DNA from: Paraspadella gotoi
Lineage: Eukaryota; Chaetognatha
Direction of reading: 5' to 3'
NCBI GenBank assembly: GCA_051294375.1
Contig: CM119269.1
Location: 4,295,401-4,359,400 of the forward strand
DNA: 64,000 nt
Made by a program: the position numbers and the translations under genes. How positions within the stretch are numbered: the stretch's first letter is position 1; each line of letters begins with the position of its first letter. Below are positions 32,471-50,245 of the stretch, piece after piece. The notes below the pieces were generated by a model, which did not search any database, had not been told where the DNA came from, and saw only the letters and a list, made by a program, of their open reading frames with translations.

Positions 32471-33129
32471 AAAAAAAAAAAGAAAGAAAAGAATGATGAA
32501 AATATAGACCAATAATTTGGGATAAGAAAAAGTTTGAAAAATAAAGAAGAAAGAAAGAATTTTTTGGTAAAGATAAAAGAAAGAAGGTGGAAAGGGAAAA
32601 TAAGGAAATGAAGTCGAAAAGGAGTTTTGGTTTTTTTTTTGCTGAGTCGATTCCTTTTATGACAGGTAAGATTCGTTTTTATGATAATATACATTTTTAT
32701 TGAATTCCGTTTATTGACTCGGTTATGGTTAAACTTCAAAAAATATTATGACTTAAGACATTGAAAGAAATTCGTTATAATTGCTCCAACCCGCTTCCAT
32801 CCTCGCCCGCCCCCCCCCCCCGCCCTCTTTTTCCTTCTCGCGAAAGAAATGGAAAAGTATGAGTCTTTTGTGGCGGAAATGGAAAGAAACGGAGATAAAA
32901 ATGGCCGACGATAAAATTGTAATAGAAAGGAAAAGGGAGGAAAGGAGAGAGTTTTTTAAAGGAGGAAAATCGGGAGGAATTGAAAAGGAGGAAAGGAAAA
33001 AGGAGGAAAGAAAGAGGAAAGGAAAGAAGGAAAAGGAAAAGGAGGAAAGGAAAAGGAGGTTTGAGGTCGAGGAGTAATAATTAGTCGGCATGTAGAGAAT
33101 AGAAGAAGAAGATATATAGAGTCACAGAG

Positions 33130-33204
<75 letters not shown>

Positions 33205-33620
33205 GGGAGGGTGGAAGAAAAAGAAGGCGTCGGTTCTAATAAAAACCTTGTTAATGTCGAATAAAATCGGAAAGTCGAAAGATAGCGGGGAAAAAAATAA
33301 AAATCGTATACATAGGTTTGCCCTTTTCTCGACCACCTTCTCTCCCCAACCATCATTTTCACTCCCTCGATCCGGGAGCGGTGTTTGACACAAAGGCGAG
33401 CGTAAACAATCTCGAGCCCGAACTGACGGCCCGTGCACGCAGACGGTACGGACGTCACATAACGGACACGAACGCGTGCGCGTGCACGTGGACGGGCAGT
33501 CGGGCGCGCTGAACCCTAGAACGACCGAGGACAAACGCGTGGGTTTGACCTCCCTGCCCGGGTCTGCCCCTTTTGATAGAAAGTCACGCTAATCGTTTAT
33601 GAAAAAAAATTTCTTCTTCT
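32471..33620. other. Low-complexity stretch with (GA)n
   Basis: Purine-rich from about 32840 to 33070 (AAGGAGGAAAGG repeats) and (GA)n at 33131-33203. The GC-rich stretch at 33360-33560 contains alternating GCGTGCGCGTGCACGTG (potential Z-DNA). No exon is supported. Confidence 0.7.
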
Positions 33621-33624
33621 CAAT

Positions 33625-33785
33625 AATAAATTTAATAAATAAATTTAATAAAATAAATAAATAAATAAATTTAATAAAATAAATAAATAAATTTAATAAA
33701 ATAAATAAATTTAATAAAATAAATAAATAAATTTAATAAAATAAATAAATAATAAATAAATAAATAAATTGAATTATTAATTAAT
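33625..33785 (+). repeat. (AATA)n / TTTAATAAAATAAATAAA repeat
   Basis: About 160 bases built from AAATAAAT and AATTTAATAAAAT units that recur with an 18-24 base higher-order period. Confidence 0.9.
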
Positions 33786-36092
33786 TAATGCTCAGAGGAA
33801 TCGTTTCCCACAACCAATAACGGCCAGGCGAAACGAAAACCATTCATTAAACGGCAATCGGGCGTATATATACAATGTAAATTATACATACATATACCTA
33901 TTAACGTAACTAAACGTTACTGTTCGTGACAGTATCATCGTTGTCGTCCTCACGTTGTTGTATCATTCACCATGGTAACGAGAAAAGATCGACGCCAGAC
34001 GGTCGCGTGACGAAAGGTGGGGGAGGGGCTGGATGAGGGAGGAAAAAGAGAAAGAAAAGGAGGAAAGGAGACGCGATAAAAATGGAGGAAAAGGAAAAAA
34101 AGGAGGAATTCCTCCTTTTTTGTTTTCATTCGTCGCCGGAAGGAGAAAAAACATCGCCTCTGTTTTCTTTTTTTCTTTTTTTCATCGGAAACCGATCGGA
34201 TGCGGAATGTGAGACTAGCGTGAATCGATAACGATCGTGAATCGATCGTCGCTGTTATCACGGGGGTGAAGTACTCGTGGGCGTTATCGAATCGGTTCTT
34301 TGTGAAAGGACGTTTATTAACAAATACTCGCGCTCTTCACCGGTGCAGATTTATTTAAGTAGTAAAGTAAATTGGAAAAAAATGAGCGTTGAATAATTCA
34401 GTCATTTAGTAATTTACTATTTAGTGATCAGTTCTCTGAAATTTAAAATAAAGTTTTATATTTTAGTAAAAAGTATGAAACGGAATAAAAAATATTACTA
34501 GTAACCGCAACTGAGAATAATAAACATGATTTTCTCTTTCATAATTCATTCCTTTTATTTTCGATCTTAATCTTCTCTCGTTCATAGGTTTCTCTATTTC
34601 GAAAAAAAAAAATAATGTTTTATTTTCCCCGTTTATTCTGATATTTCTTCTCTTGATATTTCCTCGTTGTCATTCTATTTTTATTTCTTTTTTTTTTTTA
34701 TCCGTCGTCGAAAGAAACAAAAGGGAAACGGATTCTCTTTTCCGAAGCGAAAAAAAAAAAGAGACAGAGGTCGAACGACGCCTCTCGGGAATCCGAATCA
34801 AATTGGATGCCATCCGGTGCCAGCGAACTCGGTGTCAATGTTGCCGGAGAGTGCCATTAGAAAGATATTTTTTTTTCTCAGTCGGAGGCGATGTTGCCAG
34901 TGGATGTAAGCAAGGCCTTAGGGCTGTAAAATGCCACCCGACGTTCGTTTAAGTCGGTGACTCTTTGGCAGACAATGTCGGCGTCGAATCGCTTGATTGA
35001 ATACACATATTACTATATTATATATATTATATTATATATTACTTGATTGAATACACAATGTTACTATATTTTCTGTCACTCTCGTTTGATGCACTCCACG
35101 CAATTTTCGTGAGACGCTTTCGTTAGTTTGCAAGAGAAACATATATTTCGTTTCTGGCAGAATTCAAAGTCTCTTGCTTGATATTGTTGACAGATTGAGT
35201 AATTCCGATTAGACTAATAGACTAACGGTTTGTTATCTATTTGTTGTTTAGGCTAGTCACGAAAGACGTAATAAAAAAATTTGTTGAGGTATTGCGATGA
35301 CTTTATATATTACAACCACTTGTCTTTCTATTCTTTTTTTTTTTTTTACTCCCGAGAGACCGAAGCCAATCTCTCCGTTTCCTCCTCCTCTTCCTCCTCT
35401 TCCTCCTCCCCGATCTCCTTTCCCCCTCCTCCTCTTACCCCTCCTCCCCCCCCAAGCTCTCGTCAGCCAATCTGAATTTGTGACGCCGACGACATCGTCG
35501 CTTCTGCGTCGAAAGAAGGAAAATATAACTCACGCCGCGTCGCTTAGCAACGAACGGATGACGACAATAACAACCGTGATCAACAGCGGCGAAAACAACT
35601 GAAAACTAACAAGACAACAAAAACCAAAAACAACAACAAAAACAACAATTGGATCCAAAAAAAAACAAAAAAAGAAAGAGAAAAAACAACATAAACCAAA
35701 ACAACACCGACGCCGTCTCGCCTCGACTCGGGTATTGTTTATCTCGGCTCATATCATCATCGTTTAGCGTCACTTTATTTTCTACTCTTGAGGTTATTTT
35801 TTTTATAGTTTCGCTTCCTTATTTCCCTTTTTATGTTTTGTAGAGATACGGATCGTTAAAATCAATACTCAATAGTTTCGTTTGTAAACTTGTTTGCTCA
35901 CCTGATGCGCACTTCAAGGGAAATCTGTATTTCAATAATTTTTCTTGACTTCGCGACGGAGAAAAATAAAATACTGATCGGAAAAAGAAATTGTAAAATG
36001 TATAAGGGAAAGAAAGAGAAGTGGGAAAAAATTGCGAATTGGAATTATGCAAAAGAGTTGAAGAAGAAGAAGGAAAGTAAATAAGATAAACA
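33786..36092. other. No gene seen
   Basis: Mixed low-complexity DNA. Noted: TATATATAC at 33868-33875; a GGAGGAAT/AATTCCTCC short inverted repeat at 34100-34120; and a duplicated CTTGATTGAATACACA string at 34991 and 35042 around an ATATTATAT run. Frames here are Ser/Pro or Lys/Arg artefacts. Confidence 0.65.
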
Positions 36093-36147
36093 AATGAAGT
36101 CAATGATCGGGGTCTTAAACTTTAAGACTCTCATCATTGACTTCGTT
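36093..36147. repeat. Near-perfect 55-base hairpin
   Basis: AATGAAGTCAATGAtcggggTCTTAAA pairs with TTTAAGActctcaTCATTGACTTCGTT with a small internal bulge and almost no loop. Found once in the window. Confidence 0.75.
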
Positions 36148-36439
36148 AAGTTAAAGGGCAAAAAGAGAAAAAGGAAAAAAATGTTATTAAAGCATCAACA
36201 ACTCTAAAATAAATTAAATAGTAATTTCATAAAAAGGTAAAAAAAAAGGATTGATACTTGTCAAATATTTCGTTTACTTTTTTTGCCATTTGGTTTTGTT
36301 TACTTTCGTTTAAGTTTACCTCGACCGCGCATGCGCGTCTAACGCCCTTTATGCGCTCGACGGATTCCCGATTTGCTCTTTCGCTAATTGCCCGCCCGTC
36401 CGCCCCCACGCCCAAAACGTCCGTGCCGGCCAATCTCCA

Positions 36440-36479
36440 GATGGGAGAAGAGAAAGAGAGAGAGAGCAGAGACGAGAGA

Positions 36480-36520
<41 letters not shown>
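36440..36520 (+). repeat. (GA)n microsatellite
   Basis: Interrupted GA dinucleotides. Frames in this region (for example 36258-36617) are mixtures of promoter-like and repeat sequence. Confidence 0.9.
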
Positions 36521-36521
<1 letters not shown>

Positions 36522-36639
36522 GTTTCTCGACGTTGCTCTCGCCGGCCAATTGGTTTTCCCCATCACCACTCACCCCTCCACTTCACCCCAGCTTCATTCC
36601 TCCTCCCTCGTCCTTGAACGCATCCGGCCTCGAAGGGCA

Positions 36640-36650
36640 CGCAGCCTCTC

Positions 36651-36738
<88 letters not shown>

Positions 36739-36749
36739 GTCACAAACGC

Positions 36750-36788
<39 letters not shown>
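36640..36788. repeat. (CT)n followed by (GA)n, self-complementary
   Basis: About 85 bases of CT (36650-36732) and, after a 25-base spacer containing GGTCACAAACGCC, about 32 bases of GA (36757-36788). The two parts can pair with each other. Confidence 0.9.
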
Positions 36789-36789
<1 letters not shown>

Positions 36790-36814
36790 CGCCGCAGTCT
36801 TTTCTCACTTTAAG

Positions 36815-36885
36815 ATAAGGCTTTCCATTCGCGCCATTGGTCGGCTGTAATGGGATTTGGCAGAATATTGACCAATCACCGGAGA
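36815..36885. promoter_or_regulatory. CCAAT-box pair between GA repeats
   Basis: CGCCATTGGTCGG and GACCAATCACC lie 40 bases apart in opposite orientation. A similar arrangement, two ATTGG boxes next to GA repeats, is seen at 40733-40760 and at 10585-10625. A divergent or CpG-type promoter is conceivable; no transcript can be identified. Confidence 0.25.
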
Positions 36886-36927
36886 GAATGAGACGTCAAG
36901 CAACTGATACTCAAAAAGAAAAATGAG

Positions 36928-36936
36928 AGGGAGAGA

Positions 36937-36969
<33 letters not shown>

Positions 36970-37004
36970 GACGTAGAGAGAGAAGAGAGAAGAGAGATTG
37001 GAGA
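36928..37004 (+). repeat. (GA)n microsatellite
   Basis: Interrupted GA dinucleotides. Confidence 0.85.
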
Positions 37005-37783
37005 TAAAAAGTTAAACAAGAGAAGAAAAAACAAATCATGCCTTAACATCACCCAAATCTTTGTTTATGCGAAGATCAGGTGCGACTCGATGCAACCATT
37101 TTCCTCGACCTCCTTTTCGATGCCTCGTGGACAACAACAACAAAAAAAAAACCTCGCCAACAAGAACAATGACAACAACGACGACACAACATCAACATCA
37201 ACCGCAGCTTTAACAGCAGCGCCAGCAGCAGCAATGGGTTCCCATTTTTTTCATATCCTTTCGTTTCGTTTTAACTCCACTTTTTTCTTCCTTTTTTCTT
37301 TTGCGTATTTTTTGTTCCATCGTCTTTGTTTATTCCTTTTTTTCTTATTTTTTTTTCTCTCCTGACGAGAAAATTCTTGTCATTTTTTTTCGCTTTCGAA
37401 TTCACATTTCTTGTCTCTTCATCAAATTGTCTTTTTGTTTTTTCTTGTCTCTTCATCCTTTCAAATTGTCTTTTTGTTTTTTTCCCCCTCGACATTTTTC
37501 ACTAACATCTTCTTCTCTTTTCCTTTTTTTACTATTTCAGCAAAACAAATGCCGGAAAAAGAAAACAGAAATGCCGCGGCGGCATTTGTTTACGGTATTT
37601 TTTTTTTGTTTCTGTGAACGAGAAGCTTAAAACTCACGTTTCCAGACTCGAATTTCGAGTCGCATTCCAAGCGTTTGCATTTTGCATTTGCGTTTGCCTC
37701 GCGGCGCGGCGCGGCTCCCTTCTCGAAAGCATTGAGAAAAAAGGCATGAGAGAATATTAAATGGCAAGAGCGACAAGAGGGAG

Positions 37784-37876
<93 letters not shown>

Positions 37877-38145
37877 AGAAAAAAAAGTGAGTCTTTCAAA
37901 TCTTCATGTGATTCGTTCTTTTCTCTCTTTAATCGACGAGGGTGGGTTGAAGCGGAGTGGGTAAGGGGTTAGGCGAGGTGAGGCGCGTCAAAGGGTAAGG
38001 GAAAAAGGTCGGGAAGGAATCAAGGCGGGTGAGAAAAGGGAAGAGAGTTGGCCTGGGAAGGGTGAAGTTCGCGAAGGGGTCGATTGGCGGCGTTGGCCTC
38101 AGCGGGTGACCCTTCACACTTTAGAGCGTCGGTGGCGACGACGAC
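37005..38145. other. No gene seen; includes (GA)n at 37785-37873
   Basis: CAACAACAA and GCAGCAG runs at 37130-37240, T-rich DNA at 37250-37540, and a duplicated TTTCTTGTCTCTTCATC..AAATTGTCTTTTTGTTTTTT unit (37407-37440 and 37441-37478). Frames are low-complexity. Confidence 0.7.
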
Positions 38146-38155
38146 NNNNNNNNNN
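38146..38155. other. Assembly gap (10 N) within CGA repeats
   Basis: GACGACGAC on the left and ACGACGACG on the right of exactly 10 N, so the gap lies within a CGA array. Confidence 0.95.
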
Positions 38156-40275
38156 ACGACGACGACTCTTCATCGCGCAAAAACAGGACGCGATTTTCTT
38201 GTCAAAATCAATATTAGTTCTTCGAAGGAAAAATGCGAGGCGGTGACCTGCAGAAAATAGAGGGGAGGTCCTCACAGAGAGAAAATCGTTTTTATTATTC
38301 ATTTTTCGTCAATGAAAATAAGGGCCCTTTTTTTTTTATTAAAGTAAAGTAAAGTAATTTTAATTGCCAAATCCTAATCAATGATAAATATTTTAAAATT
38401 CCCGTAGTGTCTTCCGACTTTGAGCCAATTACTTTTTATTAACTAGTCATCAATAATCTTTCTCCTTTCGGTTATTCGCCCTTCATTTATATCCTTCGTC
38501 CTTCATTTTCGCCTTTCATCCGGCGACGATCGCCCTTCATCGCTCTTCGTCCTTCATTCCGACAAATTAAAAGATCGAACTCGATTAGATCGTCAAGCAC
38601 ATCTTGCGCGCGCAACTTGCGCGCATTTGCACGAATTTGCCTGCATTTTTCCTTCGCAACGCGCGTGCGATCCACATCGAATCACTTCCGCGCCACATTT
38701 AATGTCGAGGAGGACGAGAAAGACGACAACGACGACAACGACGACCTGCCAAGTTCGAAAGGAGAAGTGGGTCACTCGAACGCAGTATACGTGGGAGGGA
38801 AGAAGAGCGGCGAGGGTTAGGAGGTGGAGCGGCGGCTACGGCGGCGGCGACGGCGGCGGCAGCGGCGGCGGAGAAAACGGGCGGACAAGCGCGGAAGATG
38901 ATGTGTTAAAGAGATCGCTGGTTGGTGATTAGTCGCTAATTAATAGTTGGCGATGAAGACGAGTCGATTAAGATTGTAACTTTTTTTTGCCGCGGATGTT
39001 TCTGCTGTTTTTGCTGCTTGTGCTGCTTCTGCTTCTGCGGCTGAAGCTGCGGCTGCTTCTAGTTCCACCGCTGTCGTTCAAATCTTAATTCTCCGTCGGG
39101 ATCACGAAAGGTCAAAGTTGGAAGAGATCGGGGTCGATGACATTTTCGAGTTATCATCGAAATCATTTGTCCTCGTTATTTTCTTAGCCGAGGGTAAAGA
39201 TGTTAATTCCATTAATTGTAATTCGCGTTTTGGATCGCATTGTACCGATGCTTTTCTGTTTTTGTCTAAGACAAATTTCGACAATGGCCTAGTGAAAATG
39301 TAAATAAAAAAAAAAAATGCTTTCCCAATTTACAGTGTCCGCGATTGATTCCTAATTGTTAAAATTTTATTGAATTATCGTTTAAGTGCTATAAGTCTTT
39401 GCTCAATTCTTTTTTATCCTTTTATGCGTCAAATATTTCAGGCAAAAAAAATCTTTGCCGACGCTGTGGATGTAAGCCTGTTAAGAGAGAAGATAGCTTA
39501 TTTATTGAGTGAATGAATAACTTTCATCTCCGTCGCATCAATTTCATTACCAGATCTCGTGGTTGCAATCATACAAGCTCAATCCTTTGTTGGAACCTTT
39601 TTCTTTTTCCGACAATGCCCTCCTACTCGGGCAATCCTTCGTGACCAAAATCCTTCACGGAAAATACTGAGGGCGCAATTTTATGGGCGCAAGCCTTAGG
39701 GTACATGGTAAGCAAACAATGAATTCAATTTTATGAACGAAATCAGAAGGAGCGAAATCCTCTGAGCTCATTTCAACGCGGACACAATTCAACCCCGACT
39801 CTTCTTCCGACTGATTCTCTCTTTTGTTTATTCGTTATCTGACTTGACCGCGCGGCAAATTTGATTGGCTGATGTTGATAGGAAGCGGAAACCGTTTGGG
39901 CGACTAATGTTGTCTGACTCTCTCTCTGACTCTCTCTCTCTCTCTTTCTCTTTCTCTCATTAATATTGCTACGTGCGTACGTAATTAATAGATAAAGTCA
40001 ATGTCACGTTAGAATGAATATACTTAGGAAAATGATGACGACGACGACGACGTCGTCATTATCGACGACGACGACAAAGCGCAACAACCAACAACTTCGG
40101 ACGATATATCTCTCGGTCTTGCGAGCCACTTCGCCTGACGGGAGACGAGCGCAGTTTCTCACTGAAGTTCACGCACTGGGAAACCTCACGCGCTTCACAC
40201 ACGAGCGGGGAAGAGTGAGAAGGAGAAAGAGAGAGATATTTTTATCGATCGAGTCGCAGGTCAGGCTTTTGTCGT

Positions 40276-40280
<5 letters not shown>
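38156..40280. other. No gene supported
   Basis: A GC-rich patch at 38600-38935 has GGCGGCGGC runs and two overlapping frames (to 101 residues) made of Thr and Gly repeats. Also noted: GCTTCTGCT/GCTGCTTGT repeats at 39000-39060; a degenerate GGGCGCAA/GAATTC pattern at 39660-39740; and (CT)n at 39915-39958. Confidence 0.6.
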
Positions 40281-40283
<3 letters not shown>

Positions 40284-40331
<48 letters not shown>

Positions 40332-40366
40332 GAGAGGAGAAGAGGAGAGAGAGAGAGAGAGGAAGA
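40284..40366 (+). repeat. (GA)n microsatellite at the edge of inverted repeat 2
   Basis: GA dinucleotides immediately before the left arm. The matching right-hand block (45760-46000) is likewise bordered by GA repeats (46008-46066). Confidence 0.9.
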
Positions 40367-40370
40367 GGGA

Positions 40371-44944
<4,574 letters not shown>

Positions 44945-44969
44945 NNNNNNNNNNNNNNNNNNNNNNNNN
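44945..44969. other. Assembly gap (25 N) at the centre of inverted repeat 2
   Basis: The placeholder gap falls exactly where the left arm ends and the right arm begins, which is where a misjoin would be expected. Confidence 0.95.
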
Positions 44970-45739
44970 GAGGAGACTGATGTAGGTCAGTTCGAGGAGA
45001 CGATGGGTTCGAGGAAGAGAAAGTGAGGTCGAGCCGCGGGAGGGCGGGTCGGAAAGGGGGGGGTTAGGGAGGTAAGTCTCGTCGTTTCGCGGGGGTCAGG
45101 TTAAAAAAGGATTTGGTGGCGAAAATGAGGTCGCGAGGGATTAAAAGTTATTATTATTTTTAAAAAAAATATTAGAGAAATAGGAAGAATTCTCGCCGGG
45201 TGGATTTGTTATGGAATAATGGGAAAGAAGAAAGTAAGTTAGTTTTAAAGTTCAAAGTTTTAAAGGGTGATAACTGTTCGGCGGTGAAGCTTTCAAACTG
45301 CACCGTTTCACGCTCATTCACGTGATCGTTTTTTCCGTCGTTGACAGAATCAGTTTCGCAATAACGAGTATTTACGGTCTTTCGTTCGCTGCTAAAACAG
45401 AAGCCATAAAAAAAACAACAAAAAAACAACAACAAAAAAAAAATCTTTTTTTCCTCTTGTTTTTTATTCTGCATTTACCCTCATTTTTACCAATAATTTT
45501 CGATATGGAATTGGTTTTGTTTTGTTTAGTGTCAACAAAGTCTTTTCTTGAATGCAAATTTCAACAATATTTTTTAATTAGTACGTCACTACAATTTGGC
45601 ATTTTTTAAGCTCGCCAGTTGTTTTCGTCGGCGGTGCAGTTTTTCTTACAATGGAAATCAATTCGCCTGACAAATTGACTCGCAAAAATTCTGTGAAGGA
45701 GCTCAGTTCACCTTGTTGTAAAATCGATAGGAAATTGAC

Positions 45740-45749
45740 NNNNNNNNNN
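45740..45749. other. Assembly gap (10 N) in the right arm
   Basis: Sits where the left arm has the 100-base GA microsatellite and neighbouring sequence (40640-40935). Confidence 0.95.
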
Positions 45750-46002
45750 CTCGGTTGTTAGCTAATACTTATTCTATTAATGATGGATAAAATTCGGTTT
45801 GAATGTTTCCCGCGTGGAAAAAAAGAGGATGAAGGATCGGACGGATGGTCGGACGAACGGACGGACGGAGACCGTAATGACTTAATGTTTCAAGACATTT
45901 TCCCCGTCATTATTGTCGGCAACATAAGCGTGAACCATGTTTGATCGCTTGTGACCGAGGAAACAACTCCAAATCGCTAATACATAAACGAAACTCGGGA
46001 GA

Positions 46003-46068
<66 letters not shown>

Positions 46069-47113
46069 CTGCTCAGTGGATTTGACAAGGAGATGTGAAT
46101 GGACGCGTGACAAAGAGAAGGAAGAAAAAAAAAGGAAGGAAGAGGAAAAAAAAAGGAGGAGGAAGGGAGAAAAAGAAAAGAAAAGAGAAAATAAAAAGGA
46201 CAAAGTCGAAAGTCTAATTTGGTATTTGAATGTTGAGACAAAATGTCGGACGTGTTTAAAATGAAATATCAAATAACTGTTGCGTTTGAATTAAGCTAAA
46301 TAATTTGTAAATTTTGGGTGTGAAGAAATTAAGTGCTTACAAGCTGTTTATTAAGTTGACTAAAAAACGCCCCGTTTTAAATAATTGCCGTCGGATATGA
46401 AAGAATTTCACAAAGCCTGGTTCAGTATTTCAAACAAAAAAAATTGAAACGTTGAATAGAAAGTTCGGGTGAGTCGAGGTAAGTCAGAGTTTATTACTCT
46501 CAGCCCCATGAAAAACGATTTTCGTGTGAACAGGTTTCCCCTTGAGGAAAGAGAGAGTCTCTCTTCTCTCTCCTCTCTCTCTCTCTCTCCTTTTCACATT
46601 TGCGTGAGCCGTCGCCGCCGTGAGCCCTCATCACCGACAGACGGTGAAAAGGGGTCGATTGGTGAGGGAGGCGGAGGGGGGCGTGAGGGGGCGTGAGGGG
46701 GGCGTGAGGGGGTGGGGTTGGGGAAGTAACGCGAGAGAAGATCCTCGTCGGAGATTAGCGGATAGGGAGGAAAGAGAAAAGGGTAAAGAGAGAAGCGGGA
46801 AAAGGGGAGAAGGTTCAGAGATAGGTAGAGTAAGTCAAAGAGGAAGAGAGGAAAAAGGAGAAGATAGAAAATGGAATGCAAGATGAAGTAACAAGTAAAG
46901 AGAGAAAAAAAGAAAGAATTGCCTAAATTGGAAGAAAGGTCAAAGCGCCGAGGCCAACAAGAAGTGAAAGGCCAAAGGGACAAGCCCAAGATGGGGGGAA
47001 ACCCCAATGGGGTGGAAGGGCGCTCCGCCTCGGCCGATCCGAATGGATTATGCCCAGCATCAATTTAGGTCAACCGCTTTAGTGGCAGAAGAGCGAACAG
47101 AGCAGAACCCGTG

Positions 47114-47217
<104 letters not shown>

Positions 47218-48799
47218 CAAATGATTTGAGGAAAGAGAAATCTCGAATAGGAGGACGAGACTAAAAGGAAAGAGGCTCAAAGAGGAAATAAAAAAAGGCA
47301 AAGAAAAGAAGGAAAAAAGACATGAAAGTTAAGAGGAGGAAAAATTGAACAAATAAGGAAGACAAAAGAACAACTAAGGATGAAAAAAAGGGAGAGAAGT
47401 AAAGGGTTAAAAGCAAGATAGAGACAAAGAGAAGAACAAGAAAGATACAAAGAAGAAAATGAAAGGATAACTATAAATAAAGCGAAGAAAGAAAAAGATG
47501 AAAGTAAAAATATATTAGGAGCTAAAGTAAAGAACTCTAATTGAGTAACGTGAGTAAGGAAAAAGTGAGGAAAATAGTTAAATAATCAGAAAAAAAAACA
47601 TCGTAAAAGAGTTAAGAAGAAGAAAATAATAAAAAAAAGAAAAAAGTTAAGGAATTGAAAAAAAGAGAAAAATATTTAAAAAAAAGGAAAAAAGAAAGAA
47701 AAAGGAATTGGGGAAAAAAAAGGAAAATATTTCTAATGAAAAAACATCGTAAAGGAGTTAAGAAGAAGAAAATATTAAAAAAAAGAAAAAAGTTAAGGAT
47801 TTGAAAAAAAGGAAAAATATTTTAAAAAAAGGAAAAAAGAAAGAAAATGGAATTGGGGAAAAAAAAGGAAAATATTTCTAAAGAAAAAACATCGTAAAGG
47901 AGTTCTAAAAAAAAGGGAAAAAAAGGAAGAAGCTCTAGTCTAGGAAGGGAGATTTTCTCGCATACGAATTCTCGACTTTAACGTCGAATATTTGAAACGG
48001 CCTCAACATAATGGGGATGGAGGCATAATGGAGACTCTGAAGGGGAGAGAGGTAATGATAAAGGAGATGGCGGGAAAGAAATGTGGCGTTTTCCGACGAG
48101 GGAGAATGACAAAGGATGACGAGGGAATGATGACGAAAAGTGAGGAGAAATAAGGAGAATTAAGGATTAAAGAAGTGGACAATGACAGGGTTAAAGGGGC
48201 TTGATAATAATGCTAAATCATGTTTCCATTTTTTTTTAGATTAGCTAAAGTAAAAATAGCGTAACTTTATGCGATTCAAATTTAGAAAATAAATATAAAG
48301 ATAAAAACCTCTAACATTTTGTTGGTAAGTTTGTTATTTAATTTTATACATTACGAGACATCGTGAGATTATCTTTATGATGAAAAATAAGTATAAAAAA
48401 GTCAAAATTTTTAAACAACCAGTATAAAATATTAAGAGTAATAGGATAACTTTCACGATATATATATGTATTTGCTAAATTTTAAATTCAATATTTGACA
48501 TGAGTGGAATTCGCAACATCTTGTCATCGTCAGCTTCGTAGTGATTCAATTGACCGTATTGCAGAAGGTCGTAATGATAACGATCACCCAGGGATTAGGG
48601 TTGAGGTCGATATCTAGAAATTCTCGAGCAAAAATACTAGATATTACTATGATGATGATAACGATTATCATCATGGTGATGGATTAGTGATGGATTAGTG
48701 ATGGATTAGTGATCAGAGGGACAATTTCATTGAAGACCTGCCTTTGACTCAGACTTACCTGCTCCATATCCCATAGTCGAATAATAATTATATGCCTCT

Positions 48800-48932
48800 C
48801 TCTCTCTCTAACTTCGCGCAGTTTCGGGGAAGAGAACTATAAGTTCACCGCAACTACGCCCTGCGGCGGTCTTCGCCGGGATATCATTCCCGGCAAATCC
48901 CCGCCGCAATTCATGACGGGGACGAGAAATGG

Positions 48933-48979
<47 letters not shown>

Positions 48980-49720
48980 TCTCTCTCTCACAAATGTCTT
49001 TTTTTTGGGCTTCAAGGTATCTCAATGGCGATAACAATGAGGGTCACAGATTTGAATTTTTTTTGCTTTCTTTTAATATATTTTTAATCACTACAGATAT
49101 ATTAATGACAGAAAAAGTAAGAAAAAAAAAGAAGGAAAAAAGAAGGAGAAAAAAATATAGGAAAAAAATATAGGAAAAAAAAGAAAAAGAAAAAGAAAAG
49201 AAGAAAAAATAATTAAAGAAGAAAGAAAGAAAAACAATATAGTTATTGTAAGTGTTAAAAAAGTGTGTTATTTAGCTGGATATACAGCTTTGATGGAATA
49301 GAGTGCTGGTGAAGACTTGAATTAAAATCAAAACAACAACAACAACAACAAATGTCTTTTTCTCAATTCAAAACACAAAGATGCTAAGAAGAGAGAGAGA
49401 GGAGAGAGAAGAGAGAGAAGAGAAAACAGGGAGAGATAAAATAATACATTATGTAATGTACAATAAGGAATAAGTTTAAACTAATGGTGAATTTAACAAT
49501 TATTCTAAATAAATAAATAGTAATGAAAGGAAAGAAAGTTTTAAATGTGAAATGATACATTTTTATGAGGGATAGATAAGTGACTGTTAAAGTGAAAATT
49601 AAGAATTAAGATAGGAATGAATCTAAATGCAAATAAATTATTGATTTTTAAATTAGGATTGTTAAGGTTTCTTATGTTTTCAGTTAAAATATTTTTATAA
49701 CAAGGACTGCCCATGATGAT
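48800..49720. other. Unique insert between right-arm blocks
   Basis: Not found in the left arm. Contains (CT)n at 48938-48987, A-rich DNA at 49110-49240, (CAA)n near 49335-49352 and AT-rich DNA. No gene seen. Confidence 0.7.
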
Positions 49721-50029
49721 GATTCACGGCAGGGACAGGGCTTCAAACGTCCATCCCATCAAAAATAGTAGCGGGGATTCTCCGCCGTGGATAAGGCAGA
49801 AGGCTTCAAACAGTAATCCCCGTAAAAAATAGTGGTAGGGATTCCCCAAAACAGAGGGAAAAAAGACAGTTTTCGTGAACAGAATGAGGGCGCAGTTGAA
49901 ACTGTCCCCGTATAGCCAGTTCAAACTGCGCCTTATTGGACGGCGTCATACTTGTGAAGACGATACTAACGTATAATCACACTGAATCGCAGTGCTGTCA
50001 AATAAGAATGTGCGCTCGGCGCAAGAAAG

Positions 50030-50104
<75 letters not shown>

Positions 50105-50245
50105 ATCTCTGGCCAAACGTTACAAGCGGTAAATACGCCGGGACTGTCGACCGCCAGCGAGAATTGGTCGAGAGTCCGCGGCCTGTCGGTTTAGAAGGCA
50201 ACGGGGGTGGAGGGGGGGTGGAGGGGGGCGTAGGGCACTCAGATA

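Noticed and set aside
38627-38932. 101-residue frame with Thr and Gly runs near a CpG-rich patch
   Set aside because: The Thr run comes from GAC repeats and the Gly run from GGC repeats. An overlapping frame in another phase is equally open.
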